From contig OX638343.1 of assembly GCA_951813075.1 (NCBI GenBank), positions 3,077,571-3,141,570 on the forward strand: a DNA stretch of 64,000 nucleotides. The letters are read 5' to 3'. Source of the stretch: Arenicellales bacterium (GTDB taxonomy: Bacteria > Pseudomonadota > Gammaproteobacteria > Arenicellales > JAJDZL01). Below are positions 1-8,985 of the stretch, one piece after another; the first letter of the stretch is position 1; every line of letters starts with the position of its first letter. The notes beneath the pieces were generated by a model, which had not been told where the DNA came from, did no database searches, and worked only from the letters and a program-made list of their open reading frames with translations. The position numbers and the translations under genes were made by a program.

Positions 1-512
1 ATTTGCGCGAGACTCTTTGACTCGTCCGTCGCGATCTGAATTCGCCAGGTTTTCGGGCGTTTTTTTGGTTTTTTCTTCAGTTGATCGAACCTGTAAAGCC
101 GTTGGCTGCTTGTTTCAACGACACGTCTCGCCATCCACGAAATATCACGATCCTGAAGGTGCATGTCGCTGATAAAAAGGGTAACACTGTCCGCAGTAAG
201 ATTGACCAAGAAATTCGCTACGCCACTGATTGCCAGATTGAACTGCTTGGTCGAGAATTCTTTTCGCGGACCGAGCCGAAAAATGATGATTCGTTTCGAT
301 TTGATACCCTGGACAATCGGAATCAGTGCGCAACTGCCGGGTTTTTCGGCGAGATCGCCATTCTCGATCAAAGATGCTATTGCACCTTTGGTTTTATCGT
401 TCAATTGTTGGGCTGAAGTAGTAAAATCCTTGTTATCGTAAATTCCGACAACCAGATAACCGGAAGTGCATTCGGTCGCGTTAACGGATTTTGAAGTGAA
501 TATTACGGACAT
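1..512 (-). CDS. pepA: Leucyl aminopeptidase PepA, N-terminal part (cut by window edge)
   Basis: This reading frame starts with ATG at 512 and runs leftward off the window, giving about 170 residues that begin MSVIFTSKSVNATECTSGYL. It has the features of the N-terminal, non-catalytic domain of the M17 leucyl aminopeptidase family: an early beta-rich segment, then a stretch reading RIIIFRLG, then a YRFDQLK motif followed by a lysine-rich linker. The metal-binding catalytic domain lies outside the window. A strong ribosome binding site (GGAGGAG) sits about 5 bases before the ATG. M17 enzymes are cytoplasmic hexameric metallopeptidases, and in E. coli PepA also binds DNA. The divergent position next to lptF-lptG is the standard gammaproteobacterial arrangement and supports the call. 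Activity cannot be judged from this part alone. Confidence 0.85.
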   Translation of the reverse strand, partial: MSVIFTSKSVNATECTSGYLVVGIYDNKDFTTSAQQLNDKTKGAIASLIENGDLAEKPGSCALIPIVQGIKSKRIIIFRLGPRKEFSTKQFNLAISGVANFLVNLTADSVTLFISDMHLQDRDISWMARRVVETSSQRLYRFDQLKKKPKKRPKTWRIQIATDESKSLAQ

Positions 513-675
513 GGATCTCCTCCGAGTTTGAAATCGGTTACTGCAGAAGCGACATGCTTTTGATCAACATGGTTTCGTTTACCAATTTTACCAGAACACC
601 ATGAATTGTTTTGTCGTTGAGTTGGCCGTGAGTTCAGCAATGTCACCTCCGAACGAATCAGATGATTGATAGGAC

Positions 676-1770
676 ATGCGGATCTTCCGTAAAAATCTAA
701 TCAGCGAGACTTCGGTCAACTACGCTGTCGTCCTTTTCATGACGATTGGAATTTTCGCTGTCGTGAAGTTTCTCGGCTTGTTGAAGCGAGCGGTGCAGGG
801 CAGTCTTCCGATTGACGGACTAGGGTTGATCCTCACACTGAAGGTGGCAACCTTTCTGGATGTCATACTTACGCCGGCACTCTACATCTCAATTCTGCTT
901 GTGTTGATTCGATGGAATCGAGACAATGAAATCACCGCCTATGCAACCGGTGGTATAGGTCCAATGGGATACTCCACGCCAGCGCTGATAGTCGCATTTT
1001 TTTCAACAATTCTGGTGGCGCTTTGTTCTTTTGTGATTGGGCCTTCGGCCGAGATGGCTTACCAGAAAAAGGTTGCAGGTTACCGTCAAAGTCTTAAGAG
1101 CATCCCTTTTGAAGAAGGACGGTTCCGAGACTTTCGAGGCGGTCGGAGCGTTGTATATTTCGGCGAAAAGAACAGTGACGGTACGACTGACGCCGATACA
1201 AATCGAATACGTTTGTTTTACGTCATTTCCGAACCAGACAGCAAGGAAATCATTGTGGCGCAGGATGGAGAATATACCCTCAACCTGAACGACAAAATGG
1301 AAACGCTGAACGTAGTCAACGGTCACCGATATCGAATATCGCAAAAATTGCGCAGTTATGAGTTAACCGAGTTCACGTCGTTTACCGAATCTGTGCCAAT
1401 TCTGGAATATGAACTCAGTACCATCATAACGAAAGCAAAACCGACCCTGCAGTTGATCGGTTCGAACCTCCCAGCAGATGTGGCGGAGCTGGAATGGCGA
1501 ATTTCCAAAGTCATCGTTATGCCTATGGTGGTGCTGTTGGCATTCGCTTTTGGAAGTAGCAGGATAACCTCGCGAATGAGTGGCAGCCTTGTCGGTGCTG
1601 TTCTGGTGTATTTCGTCTATGGAAGTCTGGTTGGCTTTATTGTCGACATCGAACGGACGCGGTTTTTCGGTATCGACGTATTTCTATGGCTACCGCATGT
1701 ATTCGTTGCATTGCTGATTGGCTGGGTGGTACTGCGAGCTCACCAGAACCGTGGAATTATTCCCACCTAG
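676..1770 (+). CDS. lptF: LPS export ABC transporter permease LptF
   Basis: The 364-residue product is a YjgP/YjgQ-family membrane protein, the expected length for LptF. Hydrophobic segments near residues 13-35, 55-80 and 100-121 are followed by a soluble beta-rich periplasmic region (about 130-270) and three more hydrophobic segments near 279-297, 303-325 and 333-355. LptF pairs with LptG and the LptB ATPase to extract lipopolysaccharide from the inner membrane and pass it to LptC and LptA. The ATG at 676 follows an AGGA at 671-674. It lies directly upstream of lptG and divergent from pepA, as in E. coli. The family call rests on length, topology and the paired neighbour. Confidence 0.93.
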   Translation: MRIFRKNLISETSVNYAVVLFMTIGIFAVVKFLGLLKRAVQGSLPIDGLGLILTLKVATFLDVILTPALYISILLVLIRWNRDNEITAYATGGIGPMGYSTPALIVAFFSTILVALCSFVIGPSAEMAYQKKVAGYRQSLKSIPFEEGRFRDFRGGRSVVYFGEKNSDGTTDADTNRIRLFYVISEPDSKEIIVAQDGEYTLNLNDKMETLNVVNGHRYRISQKLRSYELTEFTSFTESVPILEYELSTIITKAKPTLQLIGSNLPADVAELEWRISKVIVMPMVVLLAFAFGSSRITSRMSGSLVGAVLVYFVYGSLVGFIVDIERTRFFGIDVFLWLPHVFVALLIGWVVLRAHQNRGIIPT

Positions 1771-1786
1771 TGCAGATTCTGCAACG

Positions 1787-2860
1787 ATGAAAAAATTTTG
1801 GATCATTGACTTTTATTTTGGTCGGGAAATTACGACCAAATGCGTGATTACCGGGATTTGGCTGCTCGCCATATATCTTTTCATCTCACTACTGGATTTG
1901 CTGGAAGACGTAAACGTCGAGGAAGATTTCCAATTTGTAGGAGAAATCCTGCTTTATTCGATCCCCAGAATGTTGTATGAGCTGGCGCCGATGATTCTTC
2001 TGATCGGTACCATCCTCGCTATGGCGACGCTTTCACGCAGTTTGGAGTTGGTTGCGTTACAGGCGGGTGGCGTGTCGAAGTTCCGTGTTACCGCATCAGT
2101 GGTCGGTTATGCGATGTTTGTCGCGCTGATCATGTTTGTCTGGGGTGAGTTGGTGGTGCCCAAGAGTGAAGTCACACTGTACCTGAAGAAAGACAATCAC
2201 GTCAGTCGGCAAAACGCCGAGACGCCGGAATACGGACTGTGGTACCGAGACGGCAATCAATTCATACACGTTACGCCGAAGTTGAGTGACAATACCCTGA
2301 AAAGCATAGAGATTTATCATTTTGACCAAAATGGACGCCTGGTGAAGTTAACCAACGCAGCAGGTGGGATATTCAGCAAAGAGAAAAAGAATCTCAAGTT
2401 GTATGGCGTCATCGAAAGCACGCTTGAGAACCGAAGGATTGTGCGGCTCAAGTCGGAAAGCAAGGATCACCGGATTGAAGCTGAGCTGAATGTAATCGGC
2501 GCTCACAAACGAGACCCGTCGCAATTGACAATGATTGAACTTTACCGGGCGATCAATTTTCTCAAAGTCAACGGGTTGAAAACCGAATTTCTTGATCTGG
2601 CGTTTTGGAACCGGCTCATCTCTCCGATATCCTTGTTTGTCATGGCGCTGTTTGCAGTGTTGTTCGCTTACCGCTTCCGTCCGAAAGTGAGTAACGGTCA
2701 CCTGGTATTTGTTGGATTGCTATTCGGTTTACTCTATTTTTCGATTCAACATTCAGTCGGCTATGTCACGTTGTTGAATGGGTTACAACCGGTGATCGGA
2801 ACATTTACCACCTTTTTGGTCTTTTCGATCGCAGCAGTTGTAGCGATAGCTCGAAACTAG
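1787..2860 (+). CDS. lptG: LPS export ABC transporter permease LptG
   Basis: This is the partner permease of LptF: 357 residues beginning MKKFWIIDFYFGREITTKC. It has the same plan of three hydrophobic segments, a periplasmic beta domain (about 125-265) and three C-terminal segments. The frame is open upstream to 1718 inside lptF, but the ATG at 1787 is preferred. It gives the usual short cytoplasmic N terminus before the first membrane segment, and it starts 17 bases after the lptF stop. The two genes are therefore almost certainly one transcript. The protein acts in the inner membrane as half of the LptB2FG transporter. No obvious terminator follows; an AT-rich gap begins downstream. Confidence 0.93.
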   Translation: MKKFWIIDFYFGREITTKCVITGIWLLAIYLFISLLDLLEDVNVEEDFQFVGEILLYSIPRMLYELAPMILLIGTILAMATLSRSLELVALQAGGVSKFRVTASVVGYAMFVALIMFVWGELVVPKSEVTLYLKKDNHVSRQNAETPEYGLWYRDGNQFIHVTPKLSDNTLKSIEIYHFDQNGRLVKLTNAAGGIFSKEKKNLKLYGVIESTLENRRIVRLKSESKDHRIEAELNVIGAHKRDPSQLTMIELYRAINFLKVNGLKTEFLDLAFWNRLISPISLFVMALFAVLFAYRFRPKVSNGHLVFVGLLFGLLYFSIQHSVGYVTLLNGLQPVIGTFTTFLVFSIAAVVAIARN

Positions 2861-2937
2861 GGACGAAGGTTCCAGTCTGTCATCAAATTCGACAACCTGG
2901 AGTTGGTGGAATTCTGTTTTTATTGTCAGCCAAATCC

Positions 2938-3229
2938 TGTGGATTCTTGTCCACAATTCCAAGAATTACGCTTTTTCACAATAACTTACAGAACAAGAAC
3001 AGACACAAAGATATACACAACGAGGTCAGACGCTATTTTTGCTAAGTTAGGTAGGTTTTATATAGTAAGAGTTAAGAAAATACTTTTAACTTATTGATAA
3101 TGAATAATATAAATTGAAAAAAAGGAAAATTTAAAAATTTCTATATCTGTGACGTAACTGAAATTACAAAGCAAGGCAGGTTGTTCACAGAGTTATTGAC
3201 AGCCAAGATTCCCTGTTAGTTGTGTAGAA
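2938..3229. other. AT-rich gap with cluster of DnaA-box-like sites (possible origin)
   Basis: The 396-base gap between lptG and tRNA-Arg holds no convincing gene. It contains five nonamers with one mismatch to TTATNCACA: TTGTCCACA at 2947-2955, TTTTTCACA at 2972-2980, ATATACACA at 3011-3019, TTGTTCACA at 3181-3189, and TTCTACACA on the minus strand at 3221-3229. A weaker two-mismatch site lies at 2938-2946 (minus). Between the outer sites lies a very AT-rich stretch (about 3050-3145) that could serve as an unwinding element. This pattern fits a replication origin or another DnaA-regulated site. No dnaA, dnaN or mnmG gene is nearby, so it is only a candidate. Confidence 0.35.
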
Positions 3230-3256
3230 CCATGTTGTACAAGGGATCGTGTGATC

Positions 3257-3333
3257 TGGCGCCCCGAAGACGATTCGAACGTCCAACCTGCCGCTTAGGA
3301 GGCGGCTGCTCTATCCTATTGAGCTATCGGGGC
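3257..3333 (-). tRNA. tRNA-Arg (anticodon CCT)
   Basis: Read on the minus strand, the gene begins GCCCCGATAGCTCAAT and ends TCGGGGC-G-CCA. The 7-base acceptor stem pairs perfectly. The D arm has the AGCTCAAT...AGAGC pattern. The anticodon arm is GCCGC-CTCCTAA-GCGGC, placing CCT at the anticodon, which reads AGG as arginine. The T arm carries the GTTCGAATC loop. The CCA end is encoded. All four arms are intact, so the gene should be functional. Confidence 0.95.
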
Positions 3334-3849
3334 GTGGTGAAGCCGTTAGCGTGTGATCAGAGGCAATATTAATAGTCTTTTTCTGTAAGCAGGTGTTATC
3401 AATCTGCAGACATGGCGGACAAGCATGGATAGCTTGAAACTAGATTGCCTCATGATGCAAGAATATGACTTTGGCCGACATCGAAATTCGTGTCACGTTC
3501 GCTGACAACAGCCTTAAATTGTTCCAATCCTTCTGCCTTGTCGAGGTTATCTTATTGAATGGTATCCATCGCCACAAGAGATCGATTCTCCAAAATCATT
3601 CAAACCTCCTGTATGCTTGCTTCAGATCGTCGATTTGTATCTTTATCCATTTCTGATTGCTGCTTGGTTGGTTGAATTTGTCAACTTGAACGGTGTTAGC
3701 ATAATGAGATGTGGCACTACATCATAACGATTTATTGAACTAATGCAATGCGAATCCGAACGAACTGGACGAATTGTCCATGCCAGATCTGAATTTTATT
3801 GATTGACGAGAAAATGCACGAGTATTAAAACTGTAAGGTCGAAGTACCG
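3334..3849. other. Intergenic stretch, no gene seen
   Basis: The gap between tRNA-Arg and the flavoprotein gene has only short open frames, such as 3465-3656, that lack a ribosome binding site, recognisable domain or coding-like composition. I see no repeat, RNA gene or clear promoter here. Confidence 0.5.
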
Positions 3850-3879
3850 AAATCGCCTTCATCTGAGTTTCGGCGATTT
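3850..3879 (-). terminator. Hairpin downstream of the flavoprotein operon
   Basis: An 8-base inverted repeat, AAATCGCC / GGCGATTT, with a 14-base loop lies about 50 bases beyond the stop of the minus-strand flavoprotein gene. No T-run follows on the minus strand, so it could be a weak terminator or a 3' end stabiliser. Confidence 0.25.
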
Positions 3880-3931
3880 AACTGAAGCGGTGGGCTTCCG
3901 GCGAGATACGCAATTGATGACTTCAATGATG

Positions 3932-5155
3932 TCACTCATGCAGTGCATAACCACTCGCATAAGTATCGATAATTGATTTGACGATTTCTGAGCTTGTGAG
4001 ATTGTGCGGAAAACGGTCTGGTGACACAGCTGGCAGGTCGTACGGTGGCTCTCCATTGATAATCCAGTTGACCAGAAAATTACCGGATCCGCCACCTGTG
4101 CCAATTCCGATACAGAATCCAGTTGCCAGCCAAAGGCCATGAAAGCCCATAACCGGGCCTAACAACGGACAGCCATCAGGGGTGTAGCAGATCAGACCAT
4201 TGAATACAGTTTTAAGCCCAGCCTGCGCAAAAACCGGTATCCGGTCGAAAAGGTGCGGCAGGTGTGAGTCCAGAATCTTGATATTGTTCGGTAGCAGTTC
4301 ACCGCTGTAGTCTCTTGGAATACCATCCACACCCCAAGGTACCGGTTCCGACTCGTAAACCCCACACAAAATTCCGTTTCCCTCCTGTCTGAAGTTGGCG
4401 GGTGTGACCGGGTCGCGAATGACCGGCAGCTCGAATCCGAGCCGCTCGATTTCAGGGATGCTCTCGGTAATCAGTTCGTGGTGTTCAAGTGGGAAGACGG
4501 GCACATTGATGTCGAGTCGAGCGAGCAGTTCTCTGGCCCAAAAGCTGTTGGCAACAACGACATGTTCAGCGATTACTGACGAATCGGATAAAACAATCTT
4601 CCAACGACCATCCGACGTTGGTTCGATCTCCTCCACCCTGGTTCCACATCGGATCGAGGCACCGCGATTTCGTGCAGCTTTAGCCAGCGCGTGTGTCGCG
4701 CCTGATGCATCAAGATGTCCATCATCTGGTGTGTGGGCCGCACCAACCAAGTCTTCGGTTGTCAGCAGAGGATGAAGCTTACTGATCTCGTCTGCATCAA
4801 TCACTCGGTATGTGACCCGCAATTCGTCAAAAACAGATTGAAGGTTGGTGAAATACTCAAGTTCTTCAGATGTCGATGCGAGTCTCAGACTGCCCGATCT
4901 ATGGAACCCGATCGAAATATCAGACTCGGATTGCGCTTTGAGATAGCTGCTGACTGATTCGACATACAGACGAGTGATGCTCGGATAGTGACCGAAAAAT
5001 GTCACGTTTCCGGCCGCATGCCAGGTTGAGCCCGACGTCAGTTCTGATTTTTCCACAAGTATTGAATCGGTCCATCCGTGCCGTGCCAGATGGAATAGTA
5101 CGCTGCACCCGACAATGCCACCACCGATCACCACTACCCGGTGTCGCTCTGTCAA
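3932..5155 (-). CDS. FAD-dependent oxidoreductase, dimethylglycine/sarcosine dehydrogenase-like
   Basis: The 407-residue product is a DAO-family flavoprotein. A Rossmann nucleotide-binding motif (VVVIGGGIVGCS) spans about residues 7-18 and the second strand ends in the ribose-binding acidic residue of LVEKSEL. The segment SGSTWHAAG at residues 41-49 matches the site where mammalian dimethylglycine and sarcosine dehydrogenases bind FAD covalently through histidine, here His46. A C-terminal GIGTGGGSGN segment (around 350-360) fits the second FAD contact. The folate-binding GcvT-like domain of the full-length dehydrogenases is absent, so formaldehyde may be released or passed to a separate protein. 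The start is TTG at 5155, with AGGTGAG about 9 bases upstream. Its TTGA overlaps the stop of the MttB-like gene, indicating translational coupling. N-demethylation of a secondary or tertiary amine is the likely role; the exact substrate is unknown. Confidence 0.8.
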   Translation of the reverse strand: MTERHRVVVIGGGIVGCSVLFHLARHGWTDSILVEKSELTSGSTWHAAGNVTFFGHYPSITRLYVESVSSYLKAQSESDISIGFHRSGSLRLASTSEELEYFTNLQSVFDELRVTYRVIDADEISKLHPLLTTEDLVGAAHTPDDGHLDASGATHALAKAARNRGASIRCGTRVEEIEPTSDGRWKIVLSDSSVIAEHVVVANSFWARELLARLDINVPVFPLEHHELITESIPEIERLGFELPVIRDPVTPANFRQEGNGILCGVYESEPVPWGVDGIPRDYSGELLPNNIKILDSHLPHLFDRIPVFAQAGLKTVFNGLICYTPDGCPLLGPVMGFHGLWLATGFCIGIGTGGGSGNFLVNWIINGEPPYDLPAVSPDRFPHNLTSSEIVKSIIDTYASGYALHE

Positions 5156-6741
5156 TTTCGCTCACCTTGCAGGTCTGTCGGCTCAAGTCGAATGGGGTAA
5201 CAATTACGGATTAAAGAATCGATTTCCGAATCGATGTGTTGTGGATAGTATGTGTCCAGGATATGACGGACTTTTTCGCAAGCGCGTTGTCCGATATCGG
5301 TCGCACCTGAGCTTTGCCAGTCTGCCGGTGTTTTCCGGTCCGCAGTTTCGGGATACCCATACTCACTTTCCATCAATTCCAAAGTTTGATTGTGCCCAAG
5401 AAAGTGCCCTGGGCCAGTTGCTGAGTCTTTCACCACAGACACCGAAAGCGTTTCGTCATTGACTTCAATGCCTCGGGCAATGCGGCGAATGTAGGAAAGC
5501 ATCTCATCATCGATGATCATCGATTCGAACGAACATCCCAGGAGGCTTCCCAGCATTCCCGCAGACTCGTAGACGAATCCGCCACCAGCGAGAGCGGCGA
5601 GCGCGACACTGAGTGCTTTCTCAAATCCGGCCTGACTGTCGGGTAATTTGGAATCGGACATCCCGGCTCCGACGCCACCCGGGATTCCATAATAGGCGGA
5701 CAATTGTCCAGACGCGGCGCCCAGCAATGCCTGTTCGGGACCGCCACCACTGAACGCGCCGGTTCTCAGATCAGAAACCATGAGCCAATTGCCAAGAATG
5801 ACCGGATGTCCGGGGTTCAGCATGTTGATGATTGAAAGCGAAGCGAGGCTCTCAGCACAACCTTGCACAAGTGTTCCAGCCAGTGCAGCTGGAGCAGTCG
5901 CACCTGCCTGAGGTCCGGTCTGGCTGTGAATCGGCATTCCGATGTCAACTGCAGCACATGCAACATCCAGGCTGTCAGGCGCGAATGACATTGGAGATAC
6001 GACATTTGTCGAATGAACTGTGCAGAAAGGTCGTTCGGCAAACTTACCTTCACCGCCCGCCAGCATGTCCAGCATCGGTTGAATCCGGTAGAGATTCTCA
6101 CCGGATGTGATGCTGGTTGCGATGTGTTTGCGGGTGCCGGCAGCACAGGCATAGATTGTATTGACATCCAATTCAAACAGATTTTCGATATCAGTCGCCA
6201 CAATAGGTCGGGTGAACCACTGAATGTTTTCGAGGGTATCGCACAATCTCGCAAGGTCGAAAAGATCTTTCAGCGTACTACTTCGATAGACTCTTTCAGT
6301 CATATCCAGAATGGAGATCGCTGCACCACCAGTACAAAAATTAAGCAGACCACTTCTTGCCTCAAAATCCAACTCGGGCATCCTGCCGTGAACAACAAAT
6401 GTTCGTGATGCGTTTGCGAGCAAATCCTCGACAAGCGGTGCCGGAAACAACAGTCGGTTTTCCGAGGTGAGGGTGCATCCGCATTCGAGTGCGACATCTG
6501 CCACTCGAGACGTTGCATTGGCCATGCCAAGATTTTCCAGCAAGTCGAGTGCAGCGCGATGAATTTTTTCTAGCTGTGCGTCTGATAGTGGTTTGAATTC
6601 AGATTGAATCAGAGTGCCGGGTACAAATCCGGTCTTGGTATCGGTATTCGTTGCGCGCTGGCTTCGGCGTTTGTGCCGGGCTGACTGTCGAGTGGATGGC
6701 GCGAAAGCGTTCACCGGAAGATCGACATTGAAAATGATCAA
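5152..6741 (-). CDS. Trimethylamine methyltransferase (MttB) family protein, non-pyrrolysine type
   Basis: The product (up to 529 residues) belongs to the MttB superfamily. Family-like segments include the N-terminal helical region ending LDLLENLGMA, a central glycine-rich GGGPEQALLGAASGQ stretch and the YYGIPGGVGAGMSDSK region. Archaeal MttB proteins read a UAG codon as pyrrolysine; this frame has none, so it belongs with the bacterial homologues, some of which demethylate glycine betaine or other quaternary amines onto a corrinoid protein. No corrinoid protein or corrinoid-reactivation gene is in the window. The frame opens with TTG at 6741, with a GTG at 6714 as an alternative; neither has a clear ribosome binding site, so the first 30 residues, rich in Arg and Thr, are uncertain. 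It sits between the EamA permease and the demethylating flavoprotein, consistent with stepwise removal of methyl groups from one compound. Confidence 0.8.
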   Translation of the reverse strand: MIIFNVDLPVNAFAPSTRQSARHKRRSQRATNTDTKTGFVPGTLIQSEFKPLSDAQLEKIHRAALDLLENLGMANATSRVADVALECGCTLTSENRLLFPAPLVEDLLANASRTFVVHGRMPELDFEARSGLLNFCTGGAAISILDMTERVYRSSTLKDLFDLARLCDTLENIQWFTRPIVATDIENLFELDVNTIYACAAGTRKHIATSITSGENLYRIQPMLDMLAGGEGKFAERPFCTVHSTNVVSPMSFAPDSLDVACAAVDIGMPIHSQTGPQAGATAPAALAGTLVQGCAESLASLSIINMLNPGHPVILGNWLMVSDLRTGAFSGGGPEQALLGAASGQLSAYYGIPGGVGAGMSDSKLPDSQAGFEKALSVALAALAGGGFVYESAGMLGSLLGCSFESMIIDDEMLSYIRRIARGIEVNDETLSVSVVKDSATGPGHFLGHNQTLELMESEYGYPETADRKTPADWQSSGATDIGQRACEKVRHILDTYYPQHIDSEIDSLIRNCYPIRLEPTDLQGERN

Positions 6742-6787
6742 AGATTGAGAAATTCAGTCAGCAGTCTCATTTGTCCGCCCAAAACAG

Positions 6788-7258
6788 TCACGATCTGGTT
6801 TCAATAAACATCAGGACTACGCCGGCAATGATGGTGACCGCACCAATCAATTTTGTCCAGTTCATGGACTCTCGCAGCAAAAGCCAGGATACCAGAGTTG
6901 TTACGAGAATTGTACCGCCTACGATTACCGGAATTGCAATGTTTGCTGCCATTGCATCGTGACTCAAACCGCCACGAAACAGGTAGAAATAACCGATTTC
7001 AGCGGCTCCTATGCAAATTCCAGCGAGTGCTGCCCAAAGGAGGGCCGGCGGTGGTACAGCGAGAGCAGTATCACCGCGTATCAAGAGTCCTGCGACAAAT
7101 ATGCAGGAAACCAGAAGTGCAGCGATCTGTAGAGTGATGGTTGCAGCGATCGTTGATGTAGCCTCGACCGGGACATGACTGCTTGAAACCTTGATCAAGA
7201 GATTGTAACCGGAATAAAGGAAAGTGACTGCAATCAGCAAAATCAGAGCCCCGTACAT
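6788..7258 (-). CDS. EamA/DMT-superfamily half-size permease
   Basis: This 156-residue membrane protein has five hydrophobic segments near residues 2-23, 35-59, 71-92, 103-125 and 134-152. The final GAVTIIAGVVLMF segment is characteristic of the EamA/drug-metabolite transporter group. Full-size members have ten segments formed by duplication, so this one resembles the small EamA proteins that work as dimers. The ATG at 7258 is preceded by AGGGG at about 10 bases. It is 46 bases upstream of the MttB-like gene on the same strand and may move the substrate or product of that pathway. The direction and substrate cannot be told from sequence. Confidence 0.75.
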   Translation of the reverse strand: MYGALILLIAVTFLYSGYNLLIKVSSSHVPVEATSTIAATITLQIAALLVSCIFVAGLLIRGDTALAVPPPALLWAALAGICIGAAEIGYFYLFRGGLSHDAMAANIAIPVIVGGTILVTTLVSWLLLRESMNWTKLIGAVTIIAGVVLMFIETRS

Positions 7259-7653
7259 AATGAATTACCCCTGTTGAAAACAAATAAAGACTCAATTGAA
7301 TTTTATCGAAAGTGAATCAGGCAACGGCTGGTTGATTTGAACAAAGTTCACCCGTTGCGCACATCGTGACACAAAGTTGTACGGCTGGCTTATGGCACTG
7401 ACTGACATTGTTGCGAAGCATCTGGCGGTTGAACCGTTGTCAATCAATGTGTTGCCAAAACGCCAGATCGGCGGTACTGGAGTAGGGGGCAATGCGGATT
7501 CCGAAGTTCCTTGCCAAATTTTGGCTATTATCCATTCAGCGGACTTCTATCCAGGATTTTAGAACACAAACCGTCGACCGCAATATACACCTCCGACGAT
7601 ATGATAAAATTAATTTGAATTGAGCAGGAACCTCACATACGGCGGAAAGTATT
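7259..7653. other. Divergent intergenic region, no gene seen
   Basis: The 395 bases between the EamA gene (minus) and the HlyU-like gene (plus) must hold the promoters for both. A short AT-rich stretch near 7600-7620, including TATGATAAAAT, could be a -10 element for the HlyU-like gene, but I find no good -35 partner. No open frame here is convincing. Confidence 0.4.
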
Positions 7654-7947
7654 ATGGGTATATTGAGTCGAATACTGGGCAAAGGGGAATCACAATCCAA
7701 ACCTGAACCCGAACTGGAACTCGAAGACTACGAAGGGTACAAGATCAAGCCCGCCCCGCGCAAGCAACAGGGTTCTTTCAATACTGCGGGTTATATCTAT
7801 AAACCGGATAGTTCCGGCGAACTTCGGGAACATTATTTCATTCGGGCGGACACACATGCTGATTTTGATGTTGCATGCGAACATTCGGTGTTCAAGGCAA
7901 AACAGATCATCGACGAGTCAGGCGAACGAATTTTTGACCGTACGTGA
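7654..7947 (+). CDS. HlyU family protein
   Basis: The small 97-residue product begins MGILSRILGKG, followed by an acidic Pro/Glu linker, then YEGYKIKPAP, a hydrophobic GYIYKPD strand, YFIRADTHADFDVA and a closing KAKQIIDESGERIFDR. This order (short amphipathic N terminus, "Y.G..I.P.P", "FIRAD", "KA.Q.IDE.G..iF") is that of the HlyU family, Pfam PF10115. The name comes from annotation as transcriptional activators, but the function of this short family is poorly established, and it lacks the ArsR-type winged helix of Vibrio HlyU. A GGCGGAAAG ribosome binding region precedes the ATG. It converges on meaB with a 54-base gap. Confidence 0.75.
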   Translation: MGILSRILGKGESQSKPEPELELEDYEGYKIKPAPRKQQGSFNTAGYIYKPDSSGELREHYFIRADTHADFDVACEHSVFKAKQIIDESGERIFDRT

Positions 7948-8001
7948 GCTGGAGATCACTTTGCGGCAATTACGGCGAATGATGGTATTTTCGCCCCAAC
8001 G

Positions 8002-8985
8002 TTACTCATCAGGGGAATTTGAGTATCTGCCGACGTAGGCCTTGAATTGTTTCGCGATCAGATCGGTGTCGACCTCACCCATGAATATGCGTTGAATTAA
8101 CTGTGAGATCTCTTCGTCATCGGAATTTAAAATTTCTCGCTCCACCGCCTCGCTGAGATTACGTGCCACGAGATAATGCATTCGGCCAAACTTTGAATTC
8201 AGGCGGTCGGGTTGTTTGAGCTCATCACCGAGCCGACGCACGATATCGATCAGTTCAGAAATACCCTCGCCGGTCGACGCAATTGTTTTCAGCAACTGAG
8301 GCGAGTTGGATGCATGACGCAAAGCAATCGCCTGTCTCAGATCACTCATTGTTGAATCGGCCTCAGGAATGTCGGATTTGTTGACTACCACAATATCGGC
8401 AATTTCCAGCATCCCGGCTTTGATCGCCTGAATTTCATCACCGCGGCCAGGTGATTCAACCAAAATGGTTGTGTCCGCCAGTTTTGATATTTCGATTTCC
8501 GACTGACCTGTACCAACGGTTTCGACAATGATCGTGTCCCAGGCGGTAGCATCGAAGAGATTGATGATGTTCAGAGCTGTTGTGGAGAGTCCACCAAGGT
8601 GGCCGCGAGCCGCAACGGAACGAATGAATACGCCATCATCCTGTCCATGTCGAGCCATTCGTACGCGATCTCCCAGAATTGCGCCGCCACTAATATGGCT
8701 GCTGGGGTCGACAGCGAGCACTGCGACCGTCTTGCCGAGTTTGCGGATCTCGGGTATGCAAGCGTCAATCAACGTTGATTTGCCGACACCCGGAGGGCCC
8801 GTTACGCCGACTACATGAGCATTTCCAAAATTCTCGCTGATCGCCTTGAGAATTTCTTTCCGGCCGTCCAGATTATTCTCAACGATTGTAATCGCTCGCG
8901 CCAGCGATTTCCTGCCTCCCGTGCGCAGTCTTTCTAGAACCGGGTTTGTACTGGTTTGACGTCCAGTTCTGTCGGTGCGACTCAT
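8002..8985 (-). CDS. meaB: MeaB/ArgK-type G-protein chaperone of the acyl-CoA mutase
   Basis: The 327-residue protein has a G3E-type P-loop: Walker [10 protein letters not shown] (63-71), AVDPSS (91-96), ETVGTGQSE (155-163) and NKSD (202-205) for guanine recognition. The segment [20 protein letters not shown] is highly characteristic of MeaB, the GTPase that gates adenosylcobalamin loading and protects B12-dependent mutases from inactivation. The frame is open to 9063, but the ATG at 8985 is chosen because it overlaps the stop of the mutase gene in an ATGA. This start also gives the usual N-terminal helical region before the P-loop. It is the last gene of the mutase operon. It acts in the cytoplasm in complex with the mutase. 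Confidence 0.93.
   Translation of the reverse strand: MSRTDRTGRQTSTNPVLERLRTGGRKSLARAITIVENNLDGRKEILKAISENFGNAHVVGVTGPPGVGKSTLIDACIPEIRKLGKTVAVLAVDPSSHISGGAILGDRVRMARHGQDDGVFIRSVAARGHLGGLSTTALNIINLFDATAWDTIIVETVGTGQSEIEISKLADTTILVESPGRGDEIQAIKAGMLEIADIVVVNKSDIPEADSTMSDLRQAIALRHASNSPQLLKTIASTGEGISELIDIVRRLGDELKQPDRLNSKFGRMHYLVARNLSEAVEREILNSDDEEISQLIQRIFMGEVDTDLIAKQFKAYVGRYSNSPDE

Noticed and set aside
2903..3097. 64-codon frame after lptG
   Set aside because: It lies across the AT-rich DnaA-box region, has no ribosome binding site, and its predicted peptide shows no known features.
3465..3656. 63-codon open frame near tRNA-Arg
   Set aside because: No ribosome binding site, no recognisable motif, and composition like the surrounding noncoding sequence.
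7654..7947. Reading the small HlyU-family gene as a true haemolysin regulator of the TPS locus
   Set aside because: The family name is shared with the Vibrio regulator, but this short protein lacks its DNA-binding fold and sits far from the TPS genes, so a regulatory link is not supported.
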